Below, piece by piece: positions 12,168-23,898 of a DNA stretch of 64,000 nucleotides. Each line of letters begins with the position of its first letter. The stretch's first letter is position 1. The stretch is from assembly GCF_000247815.1 (NCBI RefSeq), contig NC_021673.1, forward strand, positions 43,294,706 through 43,358,705. The letters run 5' to 3'. The notes beneath the pieces were generated by a model. That model ran no database searches and was not told the DNA's origin. It was given only the letters and a program-made list of their open reading frames with translations. This DNA is from Ficedula albicollis (Eukaryota > Chordata > Aves > Passeriformes > Muscicapidae). Position numbers and translations under genes: made by a program.

Positions 12168-14029
12168 GAATGTGATTTTTCAAAAGCAAGCTGGATGTGC
12201 ACTCCTGTATGTAGTTAATTATTTATCTATGATGCTTATATAATGAAAACTCAATAATTGTGTTACAGCCCCCCCAATATTATGATGGTTTGTCTTGTTT
12301 CCTCCACAACTGATAAGTTCTATGTTACATCAATACATCAAAACCAAATTTATATACTAAAATAGGAACCTGCCATTTCAGAGGGAAAAAAACCACATTA
12401 GATTGAACTGCTTATATTCATGAGCACCTATCAGCTTTTAATAAAATAGCATCCAGTTCACACCAAATGTCATATCCTGCCTTGTGTTGACAATGCTATC
12501 TCAGCCTGGGGATTTGACTTGTTATATTTGCTTCCCATGTTTTTGCAGTCAGAAAGTCTTTGAAAAAAAACTTTTGTTCTGATTTCTTACTGAGATGAGA
12601 ATCACTTTTCCTTCGACAGGGAGTGGCTGGGTCTGCAGGTGCTGCTGTAGCTTTGGTTATTTTTTGTGCCTGTGGTCTGGAAAGTGCTCTCTTGCATCTC
12701 CAGAGCCTTAATATGTGTTAGGGCAGCTGAGAAGACAGAGTCAGCCTACCATGACTGTCCATGCTGCTAAACTGGAGTGTAGGAAACATAGCAGGTGTTG
12801 GAGGCTTTAGGTATCACACCCATTGTGACTGAGTCCTGGCATGCTGGGGAGGGAAGATGGCCATAGCAGTACAGGCAGGGATAGTCAGGGAGAGAGGTTG
12901 GCCAAGCTGCAGGAAAGCAAGTACAGATGGAATGAACAATCACACTTTGGAAACAAGAGATGGGAAGAAAAGGTGGCTTTGGCTGTGATTGTGAGCAAGA
13001 CCCCCAGAATCCAGGTTCACTATTTACTTTGACTTGGGCTCCCTGTGTCATAGGGGGTAAAACAAGTGCAATATTTCTGTCTTTCAGTCGTCCATGTGCA
13101 CCCAAGGAGTTCCTCAAGGCTTAAGACTATCATAATGTAGAAAAACTTCTGGTCAGCAAGGTCCAAACACCTTAGTAGTTTGAAGGAAGGAAGGAACACC
13201 TCTGTTTGAAGGAATTTCCTTGCTGGGGTTCTGTACAGTTCAAGCCTCTACCGCTTTTCCCAGGAGCTGTCTGTTGCTTTCAAAAGACAAGTTTGTCCTA
13301 TCTGGGTACAAATATTTGCCTTTCAGTTTTCATCTGATTTCAGTAGATGGGCAACACCCACTATTCAAGAAATGTGTGTTTTCTCTTGCTAGAGGGATTG
13401 CTTTTCTTTCCCCTGTTGACACCAATCACAGGATCAAACATGTTCCTGAGCCCTTGCTCGGGTCACAGAGCTGTAAAACCAGCACTGCAAAAGAACTAGC
13501 ATGAACCTAAGACTGTGCTGGCTCAAAAAAACCAGAGACACTCTCCAACCTCCCTTTTACATGCACAGTGAGGGGAGAGAGCACAAAACTGGAATTACTG
13601 CATGTCAGCAAGTATCTGGAATAGAACGAATGAGGATGTGTGTTTCGAAGAGGAACCAGACATCTAAATCTCCAGTTTGTTTGAGATTTATTGATCTTTC
13701 ATGGTTATCCTGAGAAGTAATTGTACAGGGGATGGTCAGTGGCATGCCACAAGAACAGTCCAATAAGACTTTTTTTTATCCGTGTATTTCAAATCCCTGC
13801 TTTTATCACATAAACACTAAAATTAGAGATGTCTTCCAAAAAATCATTATGCCCAAAACGTTAGCAAAAATTACTTTTGCTAACAGTGGTGCATTTAATT
13901 CTCCCCAGTGCAGCCCAGCATCTATCTTACTAGCCCAAATTTGCATTTGATGTAACTGCATGCCATGGATTTTGTCACCAATTATCATTCTTTTCAAGGG
14001 AGGATGTTTGCGATTTGGGCTGAAATATG
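12166..14029. other. Unassigned noncoding DNA
   Basis: No coding exon recognised. A GAAG tetranucleotide run of about 3.5 units lies near 13182-13195. The last 200 bp (13,830 on) are AT-rich and lead into the CpG cluster. Confidence 0.5.
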
Positions 14030-14330
14030 CTAATTACTGAAAACCACCGACACGTGAAGAACTCGGTATTTCAGCCGACTCCCGATACCGGCGAGAGCGG
14101 TGAATGTGAAGTACCACCTGTCAAGCGCTTGCGGCCGATACAGCGCACCTTCTGCAGTGTCCCACAGAGTAAGGGATGTGGGAAATAAAGCTGCTGGAGG
14201 GGGTGATGCTGTTGCCTCTGCGGTCTGTGCACGGAGCAGCCCGGCAGCGTGGCGTGTCAGGAATTCCTCCGATGAGTGGGAAAGGCAAGCTGCTGAGCTC
14301 GGCGGTGCTTCCCGTTCCACAGGGGGAAAA
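14030..14330. promoter_or_regulatory. CpG-dense block, candidate orphan CpG island
   Basis: I count about 21 CpG dinucleotides in roughly 290 bp, twelve of them between 14,044 and 14,145, while the surroundings have almost none. The block holds a CACGTG E-box at 14051-14056, a CACCTG E-box near 14115, and the perfect 10-bp palindrome CAAGCGCTTG at 14122-14131. In vertebrates such retention of CpG implies an unmethylated germline state, as at promoters or developmental enhancers. No TATA box or coding exon is evident beside it. It ends just before a 17-T run (14344-14360). The regulatory role is inferred. Confidence 0.45.
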
Positions 14331-14343
14331 GTTGGCATGGGGA

Positions 14344-14360
14344 TTTTTTTTTTTTTTTTT
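14344..14360. repeat. Poly-T run (17 T)
   Basis: A homopolymer of 17 T immediately after the CpG-dense block, preceded by GGGGA. Confidence 0.95.
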
Positions 14361-14439
14361 GTTTCTTTAAAAATCCATACTTGCAAAACCAGCGACTTAC
14401 ACACAAGAATAACACCGAGGATTATTTTGAAAGTGCTTT

Positions 14440-15080
14440 AAAAAGATTGCAAGAGAAGGGGACTGCTGATTGTTCAGAGCTACGCAAAGCTGTTGCTGCC
14501 TATTCATTTCATTCATCCTAAATACCCAGTCGCAGTTTAATTCCTAGATGTACTGTATGCCCTTTCGTGTATAATCAGCCTAATTTGTCTTCAGCTGCAA
14601 GCAAGTGAACCAAGACTCATTTAGTTAAGCAAGCTAAGCAAAAACATTCTTTGCCCACAGATGGGTAAGCCAGCCGATATCTTAAGATAAACGAAGGGAA
14701 TTTTGTTTTCTTTTCTTAGCTACTGTAAGGACTCCTACGGTCGGAAGAATGACAAAACAAATTTTGTCCCTCCATGTTTTTAATTAGTTAAGCAGGGAAA
14801 GACTAATAGATCTCATCCTGGAATCTGGAATCCTAATTTGCAATATTGGATGTTGTTTTGACTTCAACTGGCACTTTTAACAAATAGACTTTTCACTAGA
14901 GGTTTTCAGAAAGACCGCATGTAATATTAGATGAGAGGTACTTAATTAATGTAGGAAAGCGCCAACAAACTATCAGCCAGCACTGACTTGTCTTGGATTT
15001 GAAATAAAAGGTATTTGCTCTGTGCTGCCTGCCTAGCAATTACCATTAAATGTGTGTGGATTTAGGCCAATTCTTAATGA
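14440..15080. promoter_or_regulatory. Candidate conserved noncoding element
   Basis: AT-rich, non-repetitive DNA with many homeodomain-type TAATTA/TTAAT cores (for example TTTTTAATTAGTTAAG near 14778) and no tandem or TE structure. This texture is typical of vertebrate conserved enhancers in gene deserts. It directly follows the CpG cluster, so the two may form one regulatory unit. The call is an impression from composition and motif density, not from an alignment. Confidence 0.3.
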
Positions 15081-16044
15081 AAAAGGGGCCAGCTCACAAT
15101 AAATGTCACCCGTGTTGTCTTGGGTTACCCTGATAGCATGGTGAATGAACCAAACAAAATGCAAACATTAATCTGGCTGACCCCAGGGCAACCAGTGTGA
15201 GGCAGAGATCAGCTATGACCTCCCCTTATCCCTGTGCCCTGTCTGAGGGCACCAGGCAAGAGCCAAATCTGCCCATCAAACCTCCCACATGAGGAGCAGA
15301 AAGATTTGGAGAGTAGCTTCAATAGGACATCATGTTGTCAAAAGAGAGTGTATCCAGAGCAAAGTGCTGGGAATTGAAACACTTTTAATCCCAACAATCA
15401 ATTTGCATATTAGCAGAACTTCCTACCAAGAGAACTGTGCATCCATTTTTCAGCCACATCCTTCCTCCTGACTGCATGCAGGAGCAAAGCAGGTGAGGTG
15501 GGGAGAAAAGTACACCTTTCCAGGCACTGGCTTTTTTTTCTTTTTTTTTTTTTGATAGAGGGACAAAGTCCAGGACAATTTGGAACTGTCTCAGCCCTTC
15601 ATCTCAGTGTTGCATCCTCACAGGGTCAGAGAATAAGAGAGCATGAACTGCTCTTTCTGCTCATCTGTGTCTGGGAAAAATTCTAAAATTTGCAGGAGTA
15701 AGGGAGAATATATCCCATTCTGCTCCCTGGAACCAAGGAGCCTCACTAACTAGGGATGCAGGGGAAAGAGGAATGGTTTGCTTAGAGTCGATGGAGAAGG
15801 GGGCTTTGCAGTGAAGAGGCTGGTTTAGGAAAGAGGAGACTGTATCTCCCCAAGACTATAGAGGGAACCCAAAGATCATGAAAACTGCAGAAATCCTAAG
15901 AGTCCTTGTTGAAAGGATTTTGCTTGTTACAGAGCACAGTGATTGCCTTGGGACTGGTAAGAAGCTAGGGAGCTGGATACCCTTTTGTGTCTTCCACTCC
16001 CTGTCATCATGAATGGCCCCTGTGAAGCTCCACTCCCTGATTTC
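15081..16044. other. Unassigned noncoding DNA
   Basis: No gene recognised. An interrupted poly-T tract (T9 C T13) lies at about 15532-15554. Confidence 0.5.
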
Positions 16045-16504
16045 TCACCCATGTTCACCCAACGGGCAGCATGGAGCAGGTTGGCAGCTCCCTTGAGCTT
16101 CAACATACAGCAGAAGTAAAAAATCTTCTAACTCCCCAGCATAAAGTCTCATGTCATCATCATTGCCTTCCTCCTCTTCTTTTTGAACAGTTTGCAAATG
16201 GCAGCTTAAGGTAAAGATTTTCTTTGCCACTGTCCTCTCCCTGTCTTCACCTGCTCCTGGCCAATCTCTACAATAGGCACTACTAGAGACACTTTTTGCA
16301 TGTGAATATTTTTCTAATTCCAGCATTGTGCAAAAGGGAGTTCAGCCCTCCCTGGGGTCTGGTGTACCCTGCTGCTGGATAGAGCTTCTGCTCCATTTCA
16401 AGCTCCTTGAGGTCTTTCAGCTCCTCCTGGAGCACCTGAAAGCCAAAGCACACCCTGTGTATTGCTCCCCCTGAGAAAAACGGGCTCATTCTGAAGCAGG
16501 TCAA
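16045..16504 (-). other. Coding-like patch: two overlapping minus-strand open frames
   Basis: Two open frames in different phases abut on the minus strand. The upstream one (16283-16504) contains VLQEELKDLKELEMEQKL, a short charged helix-like stretch, then GYTRPQGGLNSLLHNAG and ends KKCL-stop. The downstream one (16045-16326) contains the acidic run EEEEGNDDD and ends GEHG-stop. The residue mix is more protein-like than neighbouring frames, so a frameshifted retrocopy or a lost exon is possible. I do not recognise the family, see no poly-A tail or clear splice sites, and chance remains likely. Confidence 0.15.
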
Positions 16505-18733
16505 GGTAATTACTTGGACAATAAATTCTATTTAGAGAACTTGTTATTTCTTCAGGTTAGTCAGGCACAGAAGTCAAATGGGGATTTTCTTCATAATCTT
16601 CAGATCAGAAGTATGGGATATGCTGCAGTTATCTGGGAAGGTACAGTTATATTTTGCACTGGCCACTTGCCAGTGTAATCATGCCTTCAGTCTCACAGCC
16701 TCAGCTTTTCTGTGGTAGGGGTGCTCAGCAAGCCTTTCTCTTCTGAGCCAAATTCAGATGCACCAAAGGAGCAACCTTTGGTATCCACCTGCAGCCCCGG
16801 TTTCCTCCCATTAATTCCCTCTGGCCCCCTGCTATTTGGATGAGTTCTTTCTGTTATTACCTTTTTGTTTAATCTCAAAAAGCAATCAAATAAGTAATAA
16901 ATTGAATTACTTTTTCAGTTACCTGGTTGTTTGTGTAATTGAAGGAAGTGGTTAATTTTTGAGCACAGTGGGGTTTTCACAGCACTAAAATTAGTTTTTC
17001 TTTTGTTAGACCAGAGATACATGTGCCACTAACACAGTTGAGGCACAAACCAGTATTTAGATGAGAGGTGAGAAATGAAAAATGCATTGATTGACCAAAA
17101 CCTTCTGTACCACTGAACACTGTGCAGTGATCTAACTAGCGGTGAAACAAATAACTTATCACAGCATTGGAATTACATTCACGTATTGGGAAATTCTCTT
17201 CTTTTTTTGTTCACAAAAGGACTTGATCACATGCTATTATTCAGAGACTAGCTGAAATCTCTGCAGGCCTTTGCTCTGTAATCTAAAAAGCCCTTTGCTT
17301 TTACTATGGTAGGCTTTGGCAGCTACAAGAAAATGCAAAATGATGGCTGTGCTTGTATCGATTATCATCCTAATTCTGCTCTCAGTGAAGTCCATCACAA
17401 ACCTGCCACAGCCTCCCATGGGAGTGAGTGCAGGCTGTGTATAATTGCAGTTACTTTAATACAAATTTACTTACTTGACACTTGAAATTCTGCGTTCTTG
17501 CTGCAGTAATGTTGTGAGCAGCATTAAATGAACTGTCTCCCAGAAACAGGCTGAGACCACTCATACTCACCTGTGGCCCTGTTTTCCTCACCTATAGTCC
17601 TATTTTCTGCTGGGGGAGTGACAACCTCGTGCCAGGAGCAGGTCCTGTAGCAGTGCAGGGCTTTCTTCTGCTTCCCCATGTCACTGGTGAGATACCTGTG
17701 GTGTACTGTGTCCTTGTGATGGATGCGCTGCCCACTGGCAATCGCTCATTTTGAAGCTCCGCGTGATGTCTCTGCTTCACGTCTGGTCCTTATCTCCTTA
17801 TTTGTTTTATCACCTCTCTACCCATTCTGATCTTCAGTCACTCCAAATTCTCTTTGTTGCCTGCTTCTGCTTGGTTTGCTCAGTTAGTAGCCTGCATCTG
17901 GTTTTTGGGTCAGGGGGAATAAACAGGCTCTGGCTGAATGCCTCCTTCTTCAGGTGGCATGTATCTATAGTTTTAAAGCCATTTAGTGCGTTTTTGAGTT
18001 CTTTGCATTGTCCAAACGCAGTATGTGTAGACATTTAGCTTTGCCAATAGGGCACCTTCAATTATACCTTTAATTCAGTCTGCACGAGAGGGGATCACGA
18101 GGTTGTGGCTTTTTGCAGAGTCTATTTTAGGTTTGTGGGTTGGGTAGATTAACAGAAATTGAGCAGTTTCTACCACCTCTTTATGAGGTACAGTGTAAAC
18201 CTGAACAGCCCTGATGCTGTGTTGCACTGGGGAGGATTCACCTGCTCACAGCTGCTCTCTAAGCGTGTCACTGGAGCAAAGCCTCTGGACAATAACCCAT
18301 GATTTACCTGCTGTGTGCCAGCACAAGGTCAGGGCCTGGTTTTAACCTCATATTAGATCTTAGGTGCCTCCATGTACCCACTTTTTGCACACAACAATCA
18401 GCAACTTAAAAACTGGCTGTTCTTTCTGCCTGAAATTCACCAGCTGCCTGCCACTGCAATATCTACAGAGAGCTGCTGAGGAAGGAGGCAGAGCAGTGTA
18501 TCACAGCCTACTTGGTGTACCTTTCAGAGAAATGTCTCTGCCCTAAAAGATCTGAAGTGCCTCAAAGCATCATTTGCAAATGTTAATCTGGAGAGTGCTG
18601 GGTGCCTAGGGGGTACAGGCATCCAGTTAAGTCTTTAGAAAATGTCTGTCCCAAAGCTGAAATCTTAGATTTGTGTTCCCTACTGAACTTATGACCTTTT
18701 GCAAAGAAATAAATACTTTGAAGATCTCCAGTT
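16505..18733. other. Unassigned noncoding DNA
   Basis: No gene or repeat family recognised. A 7-bp stem hairpin, CACTGGC/GCCAGTG, lies at 16658-16676. Short frames on both strands lack domains. Confidence 0.5.
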
Positions 18734-19335
18734 TGTCCTGGTTTCAGCAGAGACAGAGTTCATTTTCTTTTTAGTAGCTGGTACAGTGCTGTGTTTTGAA
18801 CTCAGCATGAGAATAAAGTTGTTAACATGCTGATATTTTGGTTGCTGCTGAACAGTGCTTACACTAAGTCAAGGACTTTTCAATTTTCCATTCTCTGCCA
18901 GTGAAGAGGTACACAAGAACCTGGGAAGGAGCTTAGCCTGGACTTCTGCTCAGAAGTGGCCAAAGGGATATTCCACACCACAAAACATCATGCCCAGAAT
19001 ATAAACTAGGGGAAGCTGGCCAGGAGGTACCAATCTCTGCTCGGTGAGGGGCTGGACATCAGTCAGTTGGTGGTGAACAACTGCAGTGTATCAAGCATCA
19101 CTTGTTTCACTTTGGATTTATTTTTCTTGGGGATGCTTTTCTGCTTTCATGAAATAGTAACAATAATAATAGCAATAAAACAATAATGTTGTTGCTGTTG
19201 TTGCTATTGTTATTATTGTTGTATTTTACTTCGTTTCAATTCTTATTAATTTTAATTATTACTATCTGAATGCATGAGTTTTTACTTTTTTCCAGTTCTC
19301 CTCCCTGGATGACTGGAGCAAGGAGAAAGGCTAAG
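18734..19335 (+). mobile_element. Solo LTR of an avian ERVL-type endogenous retrovirus
   Basis: The block starts with TGTCCTGGTTTCAGCAGAGA and continues TAGTAGCTGGTACAGTGCTG, TAAGTCAAGGACTTTTCA and GGCCAAAGGGATATTCCA, the order found in a very common passerine LTR group (I believe the TguLTR5-like group; the name is unverified). A TATA box (ATATAAA, about 18999-19005) and AATAAA (19174-19179) give plus orientation. The 3' end is degraded: the terminal CA and last tens of bases are missing or diverged. No internal retroviral coding region or second LTR is nearby, so it is a solo LTR, presumably left by LTR-LTR recombination. Confidence 0.85.
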
Positions 19336-19512
19336 AAGGATTTTAGAAATTATGCTTGCACAGAGAGTTTGCTTCACCACATCTCCTCCAGCCTGGGAGC
19401 AAAGAGCACTGGTTAGGCTGGAGACAACTATGTAGTAGAGATTGTGATAAAATCCAGTTTAAACAGGGAGAATACAGTCCATAGTTTGCACCAAACTGTT
19501 TTTATATCACGA
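19336..19512. other. Spacer between LTR and CR1 fragment
   Basis: Unassigned sequence. It may include decayed LTR 3' end. Confidence 0.4.
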
Positions 19513-19616
19513 TGTCACAGAATGGGTAAGGTTTGAAGGAACCACTGGAAGTCACCAAGTCCAGCTTCCCTGCTCAAGCACATCAGACTCATCAAGCTCA
19601 ACTTGTCCTATGATCT
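19513..19616 (-). mobile_element. CR1 LINE 3' end fragment, minus orientation
   Basis: TGTCACAGAATGGGTAAGGT followed by TTGAAGGAACCACTGGAAGT and CCCTGCTCAAGCACATC matches the reverse complement of a CR1 3' tail (AGAATGGTTTGGGTTGGAAGG-type, then a ...CCAACCTCCCTGCTCAAGC-type stretch). About 100 bp remain. It appears diverged and old. Confidence 0.8.
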
Positions 19617-20949
19617 AGGCTTAATTATCTTGTAAAACAACACAGCTGGTTTGTACCCTGTACTGGTGCTGCTGTGACTTACACCAGCCCACACTGACAA
19701 GCACTTCATGTTAGTCAATCAAAACTAACTTAGAGGTGTCTTTTCTATCCTCATATTTTCACCTTGAGGTCATCAAATACACAAATATTAATTGGACAAG
19801 ACACTTCTTAAATCTGACAGGAGAGGAGAAAGTTTGAGAGTGGGTACCAGCCTTACTGGGGCAAGTTACAGGCAGCTTTTGGCCTGTAGCTGAGCTCTGG
19901 AGATGCAGGAGGGTAATGGCAATGTGTCAGACAGGGGCTCTGTCCCTGCAGACAACCAGGAAAAGAAGAGGATATGCACAGGTATGTATGAAACTCAGAG
20001 CCTCCAGAATCAGACTGGGGAGATTTTCATGTGTGACTGAGAAGCTGTGCTGAATCCATCCCTGCTTACATCTGTTGCAAATGAGTAATTTTACGAAGCC
20101 CTTGGTGAAATATAAGCCATGGCAGGTTTGTTTTTTCCCCCACTCATCATGAAATAAGATTAAGGGAGTAGCAGAAGACATCAGATGGAATGGGGAAGGG
20201 ATTCTGTACGGGATTCCCCATCAGGGAAGGGCCTGTCCATTGGCTGCCTGCACTAAGGAAGGAGGTGAAGCCACAGGTTCCATGGGCTTGTGTGAGCCCT
20301 GGTCTCTGGTTCCATTCAGCTGAGATGTCTACAAGCTCACTGAACACTGTAGAAACTACAGGTGCTTCTCTGGTGGTTCAAAAGGCAGCATGTTTTATTC
20401 CATTTCAAAGTGGCCTACAGAGCTCATTTTACCTGGCAGCTGCACATAGACAAATTAAATTTGAGAGAAAAACTTCCCATTTCAAGTTTTCCACCCTTCC
20501 CAAAGCAGCATGCTTGAGGACCAGAGTCCCAGCCCTCTCTGTCCCAAAGCTCAGGCACTGACTCACCTGCAGAGGCTGAGGCTGAAGGCACAGCTGATCA
20601 TCTGTTGAGGCTGAAGAAACTTTTTCTGGTTGAGACTTTTGGTTTTTGTTCAGCTGACAAACAGGAATTATTGGAAGCTCATTTGCATTGCAAGTGTGCA
20701 TTAAAATGCATGAGGCGTGTAAGGCTGGGGCTGGTGGAAGAAAAATGTGTGCAATTTGTGGAAACTGTGGATTGTTATGACTCCTGAATTGGCATATTTA
20801 TATGCTTCATTGTTCTTAGATTTGGGATTTTTGGTTTGTCAAATCTAGTGTGTGTGTGTGACATACATACCAAGACAGACTTTTTGATGTTTTTCTTTCA
20901 TGGAAGACCTTTCAGTACAGCCAAGGCCATAGCACAGCCATCACTACTG
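19617..20949. other. Unassigned noncoding DNA
   Basis: No gene or repeat family recognised. Overlapping open frames at 20190-20701 on both strands lack domains. Confidence 0.5.
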
Positions 20950-21003
20950 GGCAGCGGGCTAGATGATCCAGGAGAGATTCTATCCAGCTCAAATCATTCT
21001 TCT
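20950..21003 (+). mobile_element. Possible short CR1 3' tail, plus orientation
   Basis: GGGCAGCGGGCTAGATGATC, then CAGGAGAGATTCTATCCAGC and TCAAATCATTCTTC, parallels the last roughly 50 bp of CR1 (GGACTAGATGACC...GGTCCCTTCCAAC...ATTCT). It is short and diverged. Confidence 0.45.
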
Positions 21004-22917
21004 TCAGGAATACAGTTGCCAAGCTATGATATTTCTTGAGAATTCATCATACTACAAATCACAGTTGGGGAATGAATACAAATCTTGTGTGATGTCTCCA
21101 ACTGAGACAGTATTTTTAATCTTCCTTTCTCGGTTGTCTAAAGTCAGTAAAATTGAAGTCAAGATTAAGACCTGTTATGCACAGGATCAAAAAATGTTTT
21201 TTGAGGTGTAACATTGAGAGAGGTTTTTTGATTTGGGAATCTCAAAAGCAAAGGTGCTTTGGAAAGGTAATATATGCAGACATGTACTGACAAGCTCATT
21301 TATCTTGGCCCTCTTTTTCATGACACTTAGAGGAGCTTTACAGATCCTGAAAAACTACAGATTCTTGTAGGTAGAAAAATCACTGATGCAAAGAGAACAG
21401 ATTTTAAATTCTTAACCACTTTTCACATGCTGCTCTGTGGGACTAAGAAGTCTCATAATGCCATAGCATGTAAAACATTGTCACTAATTATATAAATTGT
21501 ATTTCTTCTGGTCTCCAAAATACACAAGTAAAATTTATGAGACTGTATCCCAAGTTGGATATTGCCACATAAACATGACAGATACTGCTTTTTCATTAGA
21601 TGCATTCAGCATTCCTCTCAGAGAACAGATTTATTGGATAAGGGTTTTTTTTTTTATCCCCAGAATGATGCAGGGCAGCCTCACCATTACCTCCAGGAGC
21701 TCTGCAGACCTCCACTGTGTCTGCTGCAAGCTCCTGGTCCCTGCCATGCCTCAAACCACGGGGCTGTGAGATGGGTTACAGCACACATCTGTAGTGCCTG
21801 ACAGAAAATGAGCTTATTGGCAGCATGAGCAAAGGGTCAGCAGAAAAAGAAGAGGAAATTTAATATCTTGTAGGGTTTTTTCATACAGGCAGCAGGACAA
21901 GCTGCCAAAGAAAAGAATGATTGACCGCTGCTGGTGCTGTCTAATGCTGGACTTGGATTTCAGGAGCTGGGAATAAGGCAGGTGTGTGGGAACTGTGAAT
22001 GGATGAGGAGAAAAAGGATCCAGGGAAGTTCCTTTTGTTCAGAGCTGCTGTCAGGGAGGGGCCATAAAACTGGCATTCTCTTGTGTGACAGAGGTGGTGA
22101 CAGAAACACCCCGGCTCTTGTGAGGGATAATAAAAAGGGAAGTTGTATAGCTTCAGGCACGAACAAGTTATCCCTTAAAAACACGGGGGAAAATACAGTA
22201 TATTTTAATGTTTGTGTGGCACTTTTAAGCTAGAAATTGTTATGAACGCTAAATATTATGTTCTCTAATGTGTAAAACAGTGACTAATACTATTACATTC
22301 TGTCATACAAGAGCCCTTGGGATGCAAATTCAAAGAGACGCAATAAATAACCGTAAAAAGAAAAAAAGAGAAAGGGAAAGAAGGAGAACAGAACGCCATT
22401 TCTCATTTCAGTGGGAATGTGCTGATTGACACCAGACTCATGGAGACATTTCTCCTCCCTGCTTGGGCTGCAGAGCCCACACCCTGTTCAGGGAGAAGGG
22501 GGTAGCAGGAAAACGGGTCTGGCTGGCACTGCTGTGGGTGGGCACTGCCTGACTGCAGGTGCCCCTGTGTGTGTAGAACCCGTGGCTATGCACCAGACTC
22601 TTCCTCATCTACTTCAAACCCGTGAACATAAGCAGCAATGCTGCCCAAGCCTTACACTCCTGAGCTGTTAAAGCAGAGCTCTTGGTGGGTTTTTGAGAGC
22701 CCAGCAGCAGCTTTTCCTACAATAGCTCTGTTTGAAAACTGCTGCCTGGGGAAAGCGGCATCTCACTGCCACCCACTCTCCTGACTCCTGCTGGACACTG
22801 CCAGGGCTCTGCAGGGAGGGGTACAGCCCTCCTTCCTCCTACACTGTGTCTGCATTCTTTTTTTTTTTTTTTCCAGAGTTTTTGCATCATTTGTATGTGC
22901 TGCTGTCAAATGAAATT
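21004..22917. other. Unassigned noncoding DNA with purine and T tracts
   Basis: No gene recognised. A purine-rich tract (A/G with few breaks) lies at about 22353-22393. GC rises at 22,420-22,830 without CpG enrichment. A 15-T run lies at 22858-22872, some 45 bp before the CR1 mosaic. Confidence 0.5.
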
Positions 22918-22932
22918 GCTACAGGCTGGGGG

Positions 22933-23285
22933 AAGAGTGGCTGGAAAGTAGCCCAGTGGAAAAGCACCTGGGGGTGCTGGCTGACAGCCAGCTGAACACA
23001 AGCCAGTGTGTGCTCAGGTGGCCAAGAAGGCCAATGGCATCCTGGCTTATATTAAAAATAGTGTGGCCAGCAGGACCAGGACAGTGATTGTCCTTCTGTA
23101 CGCAGTGCAGGTGAGGCCACACCTCAAATCCTGTGTTCAGTTCTGAGCCCCTCACAAGAAGTAAGAGTGGCTGGAAAGTAGCCCAGTGGAAAAGCACCTG
23201 GGGGTGCTGGCTGACAGCCAGCTGAACACAAGCCAGTGTGTGCTCAGGTGGCCAAGAAGGCCAATGGCATCCTGGCTTATATTAA
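22933..23285 (+). repeat. Dispersed perfect 123-bp duplication inside CR1 (offset 230 bp)
   Basis: 22933-23055 and 23163-23285 both start AAGAGTGGCTGGAAAGTAGC and end GGCATCCTGGCTTATATTAA, with no mismatch that I can see. After the second copy the sequence leaves CR1 (GCTGATCTGGCAAAGGTG) and returns near 23395. Confidence 0.93.
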
Positions 23286-23676
23286 GCTGATCTGGCAAAG
23301 GTGTGGGAGTATATTAGAAGAGGCTTGGGGATAGGAGTGTTTTCTCTCATTGACAACAAGGAATGTCTTCAAAGAGAATGATTCTTCTGCGCTCAGCAGT
23401 GGTGAGGCCATACCCCGAGCGCTGTGTCCAGTTCTGGGCTCTCAGTTCAGGAAGGACATGGAGGGGCTGGAGTGAGTCCCGAGAAGGGCAGCAGAGCTGC
23501 TGAAGGGTCTGGAGCACGAGTCCTGTGAGGAGGGGCTGAGGGAGCTGGGGGTGTTAAGCCTGGACAAGAGCAGGCTCAGGGGTGACCTTGCCTCTCTCTA
23601 GGATCTCCTTTCAGGAGGTTGTAGCAAGGTGAAGGTTGGCCTCTTACTCCCAGGTAACAAGCAACAGGACAAGGAA

Positions 23677-23898
23677 AAATGTCCTCAAGCTGTGCCAGGG
23701 GAGGTTTACGTAGGACAACAGAAAAAAAATTTTCACTGAAGAAGTTATTAAGCATTGGAATGGGCCACCCAGGGAAGTGCTGGATTTAAATGTCCTCAAG
23801 CTGTGCCAGGGGAGGTTTACGTAGGACAACAGAAAAAAAATTTTCACTGAAGAAGTTATTAAGCATTGGAATGGGCCACCCAGGGAAGTGCTGGATTT
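23677..23898 (+). repeat. Perfect 111-bp tandem duplication inside CR1
   Basis: 23677-23787 and 23788-23898 both begin AAATGTCCTCAAGCTGTGCC and end GGGAAGTGCTGGATTT, including an identical A8 run. It is a head-to-tail duplication of a piece of the CR1 3' region and gives the repeated peptide in the minus-strand frame 23644-23919. Confidence 0.95.

Noticed and set aside
18734..19335. Possible intact endogenous provirus
   Set aside because: Only one LTR is present, with no internal coding region or second LTR within reach. It is a solo, degraded LTR.
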